A stretch of 47,928 nt of DNA, taken from Nakamurella alba (lineage in GTDB: Bacteria > Actinomycetota > Actinomycetes > Mycobacteriales > Nakamurellaceae). The notes under the pieces are model-generated. The model was not told the DNA's origin. It saw only the letters and a program-made list of their open reading frames with translations, and made no database searches. Shown here piece after piece: positions 41,066 through 47,928 of this stretch. The stretch spans positions 1-47,928 of the forward strand of contig NZ_WLYK01000020.1 in NCBI RefSeq assembly GCF_009707545.1. Direction: 5' to 3'. The first letter of the stretch is position 1. Every line of letters begins with the position of its first letter. Position numbers and translations under genes: made by a program.

Positions 41066-42232
41066 TCAGGCACCCCATCCGGCCTGGGTGCCGCCGACAC
41101 GCTCGGCGTTGATCTTCTCCTGGTAACCGGACGCGCGGTAGGCGGCGATCGGGTCGCGGGGGAGCCCGGCGGCCTCGCGGCGGTCGGCCAGCGCCTCCCG
41201 GACATCGGTGTTGTAGGCGTCCATCAGCACGCCGTTGGCGCCGAGTACGTCACCGCGCTCCTGGGCGGCACGGAGCTCCGACCGGTCCACCAGCAGCGCC
41301 TTCGCCAGCGCCTCCTGGACGTTGAGCACGGAGCGGATCTGTCCCTGGATCTTCGGCTCGATGTTGTGGCATTGGTCGAGCATGAAGTTGACCCCGGACG
41401 CCGGCTTCTGCGCGTCCTGGACGACGATCTCGAACAGGATCCGGAACAGCTGGAACGGATCCGCGGCACCCACGATCAGGTCGTCGTCGGCGTAGAACCG
41501 GGAGTTGAAATCGAAGGCACCGAGCCGGTTCTGGCGGAGCAACTGGGCGACGATGAACTCGATGTTGGTGCCCGGCGCGTGGTGTCCGGTGTCCAGGACC
41601 ACCTGCGCCTGCGGCCCGAGCGCGAGGCAGTGCAGCAGCGAGGTGCCCCAGTCCGGGATGTCCATCGTGTAGAACGCCGGCTCGAAGAATTTGTACTCGA
41701 TCAGCAGCCGGTGCTCGGCGTCCAGCTGGGCGTAGATCTGCTGCAGCGAGTCGGCCAGCCGGTCCTGGCGGCCACGGATCGAGTCCTGGCCGGGGTAGTT
41801 CAGCCCGTCCGGCAACCACAGCTTCAGATCGGTGCTGCCGGTGGACCGCATGACGTCGATGCACTGCACGTGGTGTGCGATCGCCTTGTCCCGCACCCGC
41901 TTCTCCGGGTGGGTCAGCGAACCGAGCATGTAGTCGTCGTCCTGGAACAGGTTCGAGTTGATCGCGCCGAGCTGCAGACCGAGGTCGGCGGCGTACGCCG
42001 ACAGCTTGGCGAAGTCGTCGACCAGGTCCCACGGGATGTGCAGCGACACCCGCGGCGCGGCACCGGTCAGCGCGTTGACCTGGGCGGCGTCGGCGAGCTT
42101 CTCGAACGGGTCGCGCGGGACGCCGGGCTGGGCGAACACCTTGAACCGGGTGCCGGAGTTGCCGTAGGCCCAGCTCGGCACCTCGATGGTGAAGGTGTCC
42201 AGGTCGGCGAGGGCCGCGGGATCGATACTCAT
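41066..42232 (-). CDS. rhaI: L-rhamnose isomerase-type sugar isomerase
   Basis: A 388-aa TIM-barrel isomerase similar to actinobacterial RhaI, converting L-rhamnose to L-rhamnulose. VPSWAYGNSGTRFKVF at the start, RVSLHIPWD, GAINSNLFQDDDY, LIEYKFFEPAFY, VVLDTGHHAPGTNIE and GAFDFNSRFYADDDL supply the metal-binding Glu, Asp and His residues expected of this class. The ATG has GGAG 9-12 nt upstream. A perfect 16-bp LacI-type palindrome lies 40 bp upstream of the start and the divergent LacI gene likely controls it. No rhamnulose aldolase is nearby; a related sugar as substrate is possible. Confidence 0.87.
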   Translation of the reverse strand: MSIDPAALADLDTFTIEVPSWAYGNSGTRFKVFAQPGVPRDPFEKLADAAQVNALTGAAPRVSLHIPWDLVDDFAKLSAYAADLGLQLGAINSNLFQDDDYMLGSLTHPEKRVRDKAIAHHVQCIDVMRSTGSTDLKLWLPDGLNYPGQDSIRGRQDRLADSLQQIYAQLDAEHRLLIEYKFFEPAFYTMDIPDWGTSLLHCLALGPQAQVVLDTGHHAPGTNIEFIVAQLLRQNRLGAFDFNSRFYADDDLIVGAADPFQLFRILFEIVVQDAQKPASGVNFMLDQCHNIEPKIQGQIRSVLNVQEALAKALLVDRSELRAAQERGDVLGANGVLMDAYNTDVREALADRREAAGLPRDPIAAYRASGYQEKINAERVGGTQAGWGA

Positions 42233-42271
42233 CGGTGAGTTCTCCTGTGTCGGGCTGGGGCGTCACGGTGC

Positions 42272-42287
42272 ATTGAAGCGCTTCAAT
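42272..42287. promoter_or_regulatory. LacI-family operator, perfect 16-bp palindrome
   Basis: ATTGAAGCGCTTCAAT is fully self-complementary and fits the TTGAARCGYTTCAA form of LacI/GalR operators with a central CG step. It lies 40 bp upstream of the isomerase start, in its promoter; TTGCAA at 42293-42298 (minus) may be the -35. Confidence 0.88.
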
Positions 42288-42572
42288 CTCTGTTTGCAAG
42301 AGTAGGGGCAGGTGGGATCGGGGGCAAGTGGAACCGTCGCGGGAGTGGCGCCGCGCAGTCGGAGTGCAGGGTGGCGGTCGGGCGGCACGGCTGCCTGATC
42401 ACGGTCCGGTCCGAGCGGGCCGGCAGGCCGCAGTCCGGTACTGGTAGGCCGGCAGGCCGGCACGGGCGGGTCACCTACCTGCTTCCCAACCACGGGACGG
42501 GCGCGGCTGTCCTGGGCGGTCGCGAGGGCGGAAGGATCGCTGCTCGGGCACAACGGGCTTGGGAGACGGTGC

Positions 42573-42694
42573 GGCCGGGGACGTACGGTCCGCCGGACCG
42601 CCGCCGGGTGGCTGGTGAGCCGTTCTGGCACGACGGCCTGGGGAACGAACCGCCGGGGACGTACGGTGGGCCGGACCGCCACCGGGCGGCAGGT
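42573..42694. repeat. Imperfect 44-bp direct repeat in the isomerase-LacI gap
   Basis: GCCGGGGACGTACGGT followed by CCGGACCGCC and CCGGG(T/C)GGC(T/A)GGTG occurs twice, about 78 bp apart (approximate positions). The 450-bp gap (42288-42737) otherwise shows no supported gene; GGCCGGCAGGCCG-like short repeats lie near 42420-42460. Confidence 0.55.
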
Positions 42695-42737
42695 GCGGGG
42701 CGCGCATCGACAAACTGCGAGGCGGGAGGCGGTGCGG

Positions 42738-43844
42738 ATGTCCGCGGGGAACACCCTGCCGAGCATCGCGGATGTGGCCGCCCTGGCCGGGGTGTCCACC
42801 GGAACGGTGTCCAACGTGCTGAACCGCCCGCACGTGGTCGCGGCACCGACCCGCGAGCGGGTGGACGCCGCGATCGCCAGTCTCGGGTTCGTCCGGAACG
42901 AGTCGGCCCGGGTGCTCGGCAGTGGATCGAGTCGGGCGCTGGGCTTTGTCGCGATGGATGTCGGCAACCCCTTCTTCACCGACATCGCCCGCGCTGTCCA
43001 GGATGTCGCCGAGGCGTCCGGACTGGTCGTGCTGCTGGCCGACAGCCGCGAGTCGGTCGAGCAGGAGCGGGCGAACGTCGAGCTGTTCGCCCAGCAGCGG
43101 GTGCGCGGCGTGGTCATCACGCCGGCCGGCGACGTCACCGGTGCGCTGGAGATGTTGGCGCGCACCGGGATCCCGGCGGTGCTGGTCGATCCCGCTGCCG
43201 GCGGCGCCGACCACTGCAGCGTCGCCACCGACGACCTGACCGGCGGGCGCCTCGCCGTCCGGCACCTGCTGGATCTCGGCCATCGCAGGGTCGCCTTCGT
43301 CGGCGGGCCGGCCCGGTTGCACCAGGTGGCCGACCGCTTCCGCGGTGCCGCCGAGGAGGTCGCCGACACGGCCGGGGCCGTGCTGCAGCGGTGGGACACC
43401 GACCACCTGACGATCGCCGCGGGGCGCCGGGCAGGTGCCGATCTGCTCGCCAAGCCGATCGCCGACCGGCCGACCGGCATCTTCGCCGCCAACGACCTGT
43501 TGGCCCTGGGCATCCTGCACGAGTTGCTCGCCGCCGGCTGCGCCGTCCCCGGCGATGTCGCCGTGATCGGTTACGACGACATCGATCTCGCTGCAACCGG
43601 CCTGCTGCCACTGTCCACCGTGCGGCAACCGCGTGCGGAGATGGGGCGGCAGGCGGCCGGCCTGCTGCTGGAGGAGATCGGCGGCGATCCGCGGCACCGG
43701 CACCGGCAACTGCTGTTCACCCCGGAGGTCATCGTCCGGGCCTCGACAACGGGAACGCCGGCGACCGCCACAATGGCACCAGGTGGGGTGACGGTCGCCG
43801 GTCCACCGGGCGCATCCGGCCCGGTGGCGGGAGCAGGCCGATGA
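42738..43844 (+). CDS. LacI-family transcriptional repressor
   Basis: A 368-aa regulator. The N-terminal helix-turn-helix plus hinge reads SIADVAALAGVSTGTVSNVL, with RVDAAIASLGFVRNESARVL next. The periplasmic-binding-like domain includes GFVAMDVGNPFFTDIARAVQ, RVRGVVITPAGD, HRRVAFVGGP, FAANDLLALG and VIGYDDIDLAA. A sugar or sugar phosphate is the likely inducer. The ATG is chosen with GGGAGG about 9 nt upstream; a GTG two codons earlier is possible. Transcribed with the PfkB kinase (67-nt gap) and divergent from the isomerase whose promoter holds the palindrome. The Gly/Ala/Pro-rich C-terminal extension is unusual. Confidence 0.93.
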   Translation: MSAGNTLPSIADVAALAGVSTGTVSNVLNRPHVVAAPTRERVDAAIASLGFVRNESARVLGSGSSRALGFVAMDVGNPFFTDIARAVQDVAEASGLVVLLADSRESVEQERANVELFAQQRVRGVVITPAGDVTGALEMLARTGIPAVLVDPAAGGADHCSVATDDLTGGRLAVRHLLDLGHRRVAFVGGPARLHQVADRFRGAAEEVADTAGAVLQRWDTDHLTIAAGRRAGADLLAKPIADRPTGIFAANDLLALGILHELLAAGCAVPGDVAVIGYDDIDLAATGLLPLSTVRQPRAEMGRQAAGLLLEEIGGDPRHRHRQLLFTPEVIVRASTTGTPATATMAPGGVTVAGPPGASGPVAGAGR

Positions 43845-43911
43845 CGACAACGGTTGCGGCGGCTGCAGGGCCGGGCACCGCGGTAGGTCCGCAGACCGGG
43901 AGGGCGGGCCG

Positions 43912-44859
43912 ATGACCACTGCCCGGCTGATCTCCGCGGCAAGCATCCTGGTGGACCAGCGGATGCGGGTGCCGCGACCGCCGGAGCGCGGCGGCGACGT
44001 GCTGGCGGGAGCGGTCGACCTGCGGGTCGCCGGCGGGTTCAACCTGATGGTCGCCGCCGTTCGGCAGGGCGTGGACGTGGTGCACGCCGGGACCGCCGGG
44101 ACCGGGCCGTACGGTGATCTGGTGCGGAACACCCTCCGGCGCAACGGCATCGACGCCCCGTTGCTTCCGGACCCGCGCGGGGACACCGGGATCTGCGTGA
44201 TCCTGGTGGACGACGGTGCGGAGAAGACGATGGTCACCGCGCCGGGGGTGGAGGCGCAGCTGCCGCGGCACCGGCTCGACGGGATCCCGCTGCGGACCGG
44301 TGATCTCGTCGCGATCTCCGGATACGACCTGGTGTACCCGGAGATGGCGCCGGTACTGGCCGGCTGGGTCGGCGACCTGCCGGACGGGATCGGCGTGGTG
44401 TTCGATCCGGGGCCGTTGTTGGACGAGATCAATTCCGACCACCTGGATGTCGTGCTGCAGAAGACCGAGGTGCTGTCGCTGACCGTCCGCGAGGCGGGAG
44501 TGCTCGCCGGGGCGGAGGTGGGCATGGACGCTGCGGGTCTTCGGACGCTCCGCCGGTCCCGTGGACTCGCCGGCCGCACGCTGCTGGTGATCCGCGACGG
44601 GGAGCGCGGCTGCGCGGCCGGGACCGCCGGTGAACAGTACGTCGTCGCGCCGCCCCGGGTCGGTGCGGTCGACGCCACAGGCGCCGGCGACGTCTTCACC
44701 GGGGTGCTGGCCGCGGGTCTGCTGCAGGGACGGTCGGTGGGGGAGGCGGTCGCCCGCGCGTGCGCGGCCGGTGCGTTCGCGGTGACCGGGTACGGCGGGG
44801 ATGCGGCCCCGACACCGGCCGAGATCGACGAGCTGTCGGCCGGGGTCAGGATCAGCTGA
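43912..44859 (+). CDS. PfkB-family (ribokinase-like) carbohydrate kinase
   Basis: A 315-aa sugar kinase. VAGGFNLMVAAVRQG is the first substrate motif, GTGPYGDLVRNTL follows, and the C-terminal signature DATGAGDVFTGVLAAGL carries the catalytic Asp and anion hole. It phosphorylates a sugar or sugar acid using ATP. Placed after LacI and opposite the rhamnose-type isomerase, it may act on the isomerised sugar, although rhamnulokinases are normally FGGY enzymes. GGAGG lies 8-10 nt before the ATG. Its last 8 bp overlap the convergent hydrolase gene. Confidence 0.92.
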   Translation: MTTARLISAASILVDQRMRVPRPPERGGDVLAGAVDLRVAGGFNLMVAAVRQGVDVVHAGTAGTGPYGDLVRNTLRRNGIDAPLLPDPRGDTGICVILVDDGAEKTMVTAPGVEAQLPRHRLDGIPLRTGDLVAISGYDLVYPEMAPVLAGWVGDLPDGIGVVFDPGPLLDEINSDHLDVVLQKTEVLSLTVREAGVLAGAEVGMDAAGLRTLRRSRGLAGRTLLVIRDGERGCAAGTAGEQYVVAPPRVGAVDATGAGDVFTGVLAAGLLQGRSVGEAVARACAAGAFAVTGYGGDAAPTPAEIDELSAGVRIS

Positions 44860-45676
44860 ACGCGCGCAGCACCGCGGTCGACAGCTCGGGCCACGCCTGG
44901 GCCGCCCACGGGCCGAACGGAGTGTCGCACAGCCCGATGCAGGCCAGTCGCGCGTCCGGATCGACCCACACGAAGCTGCCCGACTGGCCGAAGTGGCCGA
45001 AGGTGCGCGGGCTGTTGTCCGGACTGGTCCAGTGCGGCGACTTGTCCGCGCGGATCTCGCAGCCCAGTCCCCAGTCGTTGTGCACCTGCCGGCCGAACCC
45101 TGGCAGCACGCCGGACAGACCGGGGAACACCAGAGTGGTTGCCGGTCCGACGATCTCGGGGCCGAGTACCCGCGGTGCCAGCAGCTCCCAGGCAAGTACG
45201 ACCAGGTCCTCCAGCGGCCCGGCGCCGTCCCGTGCCGGTGATCCGTCGAGCACTGTGCCGGTCATCCCGAGCCGGTCCAGCACCCGACCGGTGAGTTCGT
45301 CCCGGAACGGGCCGCCCGCCGCGTCCGCGAGATGGTCGGCCAGTACCTCGTACCCGGTGTTCGAGTAGATCCGCCGGCTGCCCGGCGCCGCCGCGGGCTC
45401 CGGGCCGTCGAAGGGCAGGCCGGAGGCGTGGCCGAGCAGGTGTCTGACGGTGGAACCCACTGGGCCCGCGGGGGAGTCGAGCTCGACGGTGCCGTCGGCG
45501 CACGCGTCGAGCACGGTCAGCGCGGTGAGGATCTTGGTCACCGACGCCCAGGGGTACACCTGACCGTCGGCGCCGGTGGCAGCCCGGTCCAGCACGCCGT
45601 CCACACCGAGCACAGCGACCGCCGCCGACCCCACCGGCCATCGGGCGATCTCCGCCCGCAGATCCAGAACCGTCAC
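44852..45676 (-). CDS. Serine hydrolase of the beta-lactamase (class C-like) family
   Basis: A 274-aa penicillin-binding-protein fold enzyme. SVTK (Ser45, Lys48) is the active-site SxxK, YSNTGYEVLAD has the Tyr-x-Asn, and GHFGQSGS is the third-strand H/KxG motif. RHLLGHASGLPF is typical of esterase/D-aminopeptidase relatives. No signal peptide is visible, so it probably acts in the cytosol as an esterase or peptidase rather than a beta-lactamase. The GTG start is weakly supported: no good ribosome site precedes it. It diverges from the SIMPL gene with a 35-bp gap. Confidence 0.88.
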   Translation of the reverse strand: MTVLDLRAEIARWPVGSAAVAVLGVDGVLDRAATGADGQVYPWASVTKILTALTVLDACADGTVELDSPAGPVGSTVRHLLGHASGLPFDGPEPAAAPGSRRIYSNTGYEVLADHLADAAGGPFRDELTGRVLDRLGMTGTVLDGSPARDGAGPLEDLVVLAWELLAPRVLGPEIVGPATTLVFPGLSGVLPGFGRQVHNDWGLGCEIRADKSPHWTSPDNSPRTFGHFGQSGSFVWVDPDARLACIGLCDTPFGPWAAQAWPELSTAVLRAFS

Positions 45677-45711
45677 CCCCGCAGACTGCCACAGGCTGCC
45701 ACACTGGCGGC

Positions 45712-46344
45712 ATGGAGTCCTCTGACAACGTGACGGTGATCGGCAGCGGGTCGGCGGCGGCCGCGGTGGACCGGGTGGTGGTCAACTTGTCCGTGACCGA
45801 GCGGGGGCGGGACGCCGGCACGGCCTTCGAGGCCGCTGCGCACACCGCGACGCGGGCGCTGGCGGTGCTGGCAGACGACGGCGCCGACGCCCGGTCCGTC
45901 CGCACCTCCGACCTGACCCTCGGGCCGCAGGTCGACTACCGCGACGGGCGCGAGGTGGTGCTCGGCTACCAGGCGACGCAGCGGCTCGTGCTGCAGCTCA
46001 ACGGTTTGAGCCGGCTCAGCCGGATGCTCACCGACCTCGCCACGCAGGTCGGCAACGGTGTGCGGATCGACGGGATGCAACTGGTGCCCTCGGATCCGGC
46101 GGCCGCACTGGCCGAGGCGCGGGATGCCGCGATGGCCGATGCCAGGACGAAGGCGGAGCACTACGCGCGGCTGGCCGGGCGGGAGTTGGGCCGGGTGCGG
46201 TCGGTCAGCGAGTCGGTACAGCGTGGGCAGGCCCCGGTGGCGATGGGCCTGGGGTTCAAGCGGGAGGCGATGGCGATGCCGATCGCGACCGGCGACGCAG
46301 CGATCACCGCGACGGTCGAGGTCGTCTGGGAACTGCTGGGCTGA
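45712..46344 (+). CDS. SIMPL-domain (DUF541) protein
   Basis: A 210-aa protein. NVTVIGSGSAAAAVDRVVVNLSV at the start (seen in parts), the central VVLGYQATQRLVLQL and the helix ALAEARDAAMADARTKAEHYARLAG are SIMPL/DUF541 features. Relatives include periplasmic proteins with oligomeric rings of unclear function. No signal peptide is present, so this copy is probably cytosolic. CACACT lies 6 nt before the ATG, a weak leaderless signal. It diverges from the serine hydrolase. Confidence 0.9.
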   Translation: MESSDNVTVIGSGSAAAAVDRVVVNLSVTERGRDAGTAFEAAAHTATRALAVLADDGADARSVRTSDLTLGPQVDYRDGREVVLGYQATQRLVLQLNGLSRLSRMLTDLATQVGNGVRIDGMQLVPSDPAAALAEARDAAMADARTKAEHYARLAGRELGRVRSVSESVQRGQAPVAMGLGFKREAMAMPIATGDAAITATVEVVWELLG

Positions 46345-47114
46345 GCGGGGTCGGATGGCGCGACCGCCGCGGTCGTCGTGGTGATCTGTCTGTCGCCGGG
46401 GCGAGCTCGTCCGTGCACGAAGTCTCGGTCCTGATGTCACGCCCTGCCACGGGGCGGGCGAGATCTGGGCGCTGCCGTTGGTCGAGCGAGTGTCGTTCGC
46501 CGCAGTACGGTGCCCGACCGACCGACCGGCAGCGGCAACGCGGCGACCGCTCTCCCTGGGCGCCACGCCCTCGTTCGCGCAGCTTTCCAGCTGCTGCTGA
46601 CTTCTGTGCGCGAGAGTCTTCTGCGGGAGAGGGCGACGGAACCGGCGAGGTACCGCGCTGACTCACGCAGCCAAGGGTGAGACCCCGAGATCACTGCAAG
46701 TGAGCGGCGCGATACAGCGTGACCCACTGACAATCGCGGCAACCCGGGATCATTGCGCCGATCCGGCGCCGTACATCCGGCCCGGACAGATCACCGCAGC
46801 GGTGTCGAGGGCTTCCACCTGGCCGCAGGCCTCCGCCGATCCGTGGCGATGCGGTCCCGTCAGGTCAGCTCTACCTTGATCTCACCTTTCACTACCTGTC
46901 CACAGCGTTGGGTCCCGGATCGACGAGTTCCGCTTGCTCGCAACGATATTCGTGAGGCAACATTGTCACGTGTGACTGGTGGGACAGAAGCGGCGAGTTC
47001 CTCCATGCCACAACGTCTCCAGATCCGGCCGGGCGGACTGCTCTCGACATCGAGTTATCCACAATCCGTCTCGCCGGAGTCCGACTGTCGGTGGCTGGCG
47101 GTAGCGTGCAAGGC
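46345..47114. other. 770-bp non-coding region with DnaA-box-like and palindromic motifs
   Basis: No gene could be supported on either strand. It is visibly less GC-rich toward its right end. CTGTCCACA (46896-46904) and TTATCCACA (47055-47063) resemble DnaA boxes, and GTCAC-GT-GTGAC (46965-46976) and TCACT-GCA-AGTGA (46691-46703) are inverted repeats. It may be the upstream region of the DUF222 gene or hold remnants of a lost gene. Confidence 0.5.
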
Positions 47115-47225
47115 ATGGAAGAGATCGTGCGTTCAAGTGCCGAGACCGGCCTGACTGTCGCATGTCTCGCCCATCTCTCGAACAACACAGTTGCCGCATC
47201 GATCCCGGACGGCGACAGTGACTGA
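47115..47225 (+). CDS. Possible 36-codon upstream ORF of the DUF222 gene
   Basis: An ATG-start ORF of 36 codons reads MEEIVRSSAETGLTVACL at its start and ends in an acidic PDGDSD. TAGCGT ends 7 nt before the ATG, a convincing leaderless promoter shape. Its last 8 bases overlap the GTG of the DUF222 gene in another frame, so its translation could feed ribosomes into that gene. I do not recognise the peptide; it may simply be a translated leader. Confidence 0.45.
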   Translation: MEEIVRSSAETGLTVACLAHLSNNTVAASIPDGDSD

Positions 47226-47928
47226 TCCGCACTCCGACCAGATACCCGAAGAAGACGGGTCCGTCCCGCGCGAACTGGATGCGGACGTTCAACCGGACGC
47301 ACAGTCGGAGCCGGGCTTTGTCGGGTACGTCCTGAACGCGGACGCGGAACCCAGGTCGGTGCCGGATGCTGACGGTTCGGTGCCGTACGACCTGGACGAG
47401 GTGCTGGCGCTGGTCGAGGCGGCGACCGATGCCTACACCCGTCTCGGTACCGCGGCGTGGTGGAAACTGGCGCCGGACGGGTTGGACGAGATCTCCCGAC
47501 GGCTGGAACACACCACCCGGCTGGCCTGGGCGGCGCAGGTCGCCCTGGCCGGCGAGTACGAACAACAATCCGTGGCCTCCGCGCGCGGTGCGACCTCGAC
47601 CGCCACGATGCTCACCGCCCTGCTCCGCATCAGCCCCGGCGAAGCCCGCCTCCGCGTCCGCACAGCGGCGGCCACCCACCCCCAGTACACCTCGACCGGC
47701 ACCGAGATCGACCCGCAACTCCCCGCCCTGGGCGCCGCGATCACCGCCGGCGACATCGGCGGCGAGCATGCCCGGATCATCGGCGACGCGCTACGCCACC
47801 TCCCCGAACCGATCACCCCGGACCAGCGCCAAGGCCTCGAGCAGGCGCTGGTGGAGCATGCCCGCACCGACGACCCCGCCCGGCTCAACCGCACCGCACA
47901 ACACCTCGCACACCTGCTGGAACAGGAA
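47218..47928 (+). CDS. DUF222 (13E12 repeat) protein, probable HNH endonuclease, 5' part
   Basis: The open frame runs off the window after 237 residues. Residues 1-60 are acidic and variable. From about 61 the sequence follows the DUF222 pattern: VPYDLDEVLALVEAATDA, DEISRRLEHTTRLAWAAQ, a conserved GATSTATMLTALLRISPGEA region, PALGAAITAGDIGGEHARII, and DQRQGLEQALVEHA (all in parts). Such proteins usually end in an HNH nuclease domain, which would lie past the edge. They occur in many copies in actinobacteria. The GTG is preferred by overlap with the short ORF; an internal start is possible. Confidence 0.82.
   Translation, partial: MTDPHSDQIPEEDGSVPRELDADVQPDAQSEPGFVGYVLNADAEPRSVPDADGSVPYDLDEVLALVEAATDAYTRLGTAAWWKLAPDGLDEISRRLEHTTRLAWAAQVALAGEYEQQSVASARGATSTATMLTALLRISPGEARLRVRTAAATHPQYTSTGTEIDPQLPALGAAITAGDIGGEHARIIGDALRHLPEPITPDQRQGLEQALVEHARTDDPARLNRTAQHLAHLLEQE

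Noticed and set aside
42471..45905. A 1144-codon minus-strand open frame across LacI, PfkB and the hydrolase
   Set aside because: It runs antisense through three well-supported genes, with low-complexity Arg/Ser/Pro content and no recognisable motif.
46345..47114. tRNA or other structured RNA gene in the long gap
   Set aside because: No GGTTC-type T-loop with matching acceptor arms was found on either strand by eye.
46753..47154. A 133-codon frame in the 770-bp gap before the DUF222 gene
   Set aside because: No ribosome site, no hydrophobic or domain pattern, and codon positions do not show the third-position GC bias of neighbours.

Overview
The window is GC-rich, densely coded chromosomal DNA from an actinobacterium (class Actinomycetes). 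Evidence includes inositol-3-phosphate synthase, a DUF5318 protein, a GT87 membrane glycosyltransferase, an ANTAR regulator, a class-E-type sortase signal (LAATG), a DUF222/HNH gene start, and many GTG and apparently leaderless starts. From memory, the order ino1, DUF5318, GT87, rpsF, ssb, rpsR, rplI, dnaB matches the mycobacterial origin-proximal block Rv0046c-Rv0058, but here it is opened by inserted genes and I see no ponA. A Nakamurella-like or related genus is possible; the sequence alone does not fix it. No rRNA, tRNA, CRISPR array, insertion sequence or prophage was seen.

Layout. 0.1-13.3 kb: ino1 with a strong terminator, a PGPGW-type membrane protein, DUF5318, a receptor Ser/Thr kinase with a TolB-like propeller outside the cell, a POT peptide transporter, a DedA-like protein plus a methyltransferase, a NarL-type two-component pair, GT87, and a DEAD-box helicase. 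13.5-20.5 kb: zinc alcohol dehydrogenase opposite an epoxide-hydrolase-fold enzyme, a secreted vanadium-haloperoxidase-like protein, VKOR opposite a FhuF-like Fe-S protein, a hydrolase opposite its likely TetR regulator, and RNase HI. 20.6-22.3 kb: the rpsF-ssb-rpsR-rplI operon, with an upstream leader that appears able to sequester the rpsF ribosome binding site.

22.5-30.9 kb: a lipoprotein, a multi-span EAL protein, an amino-acid permease coupled to a universal stress protein, a histidine phosphatase, and an FGGY sugar kinase. 31.1-32.9 kb: a cluster of DnaA-box-like sequences, then dnaB without an intein. 33-38.4 kb: a sortase-anchored propeller protein, an M20 peptidase, a GAF-ANTAR regulator, and several families of short degenerate repeats. 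38.5-45.7 kb: a small DUF7218-like protein; a TetR/epoxide-hydrolase pair with two clear operators; and a sugar locus (rhamnose-isomerase type enzyme, LacI regulator, PfkB kinase) with a perfect 16-bp LacI-type palindrome. 45.7 kb to the end: a SIMPL protein, 770 bp of non-coding DNA, a 36-codon ORF, and the 5' part of a DUF222 gene that runs off the window.

Most genes look ordinary. The strongest second-look signals are regulatory: the DnaA-box cluster before dnaB, the rpsF leader, the paired TetR operators, the LacI palindrome, and a recurring TANNNT-N6/7-start layout that suggests widespread leaderless transcripts. I did not find a clearly new multi-gene system.
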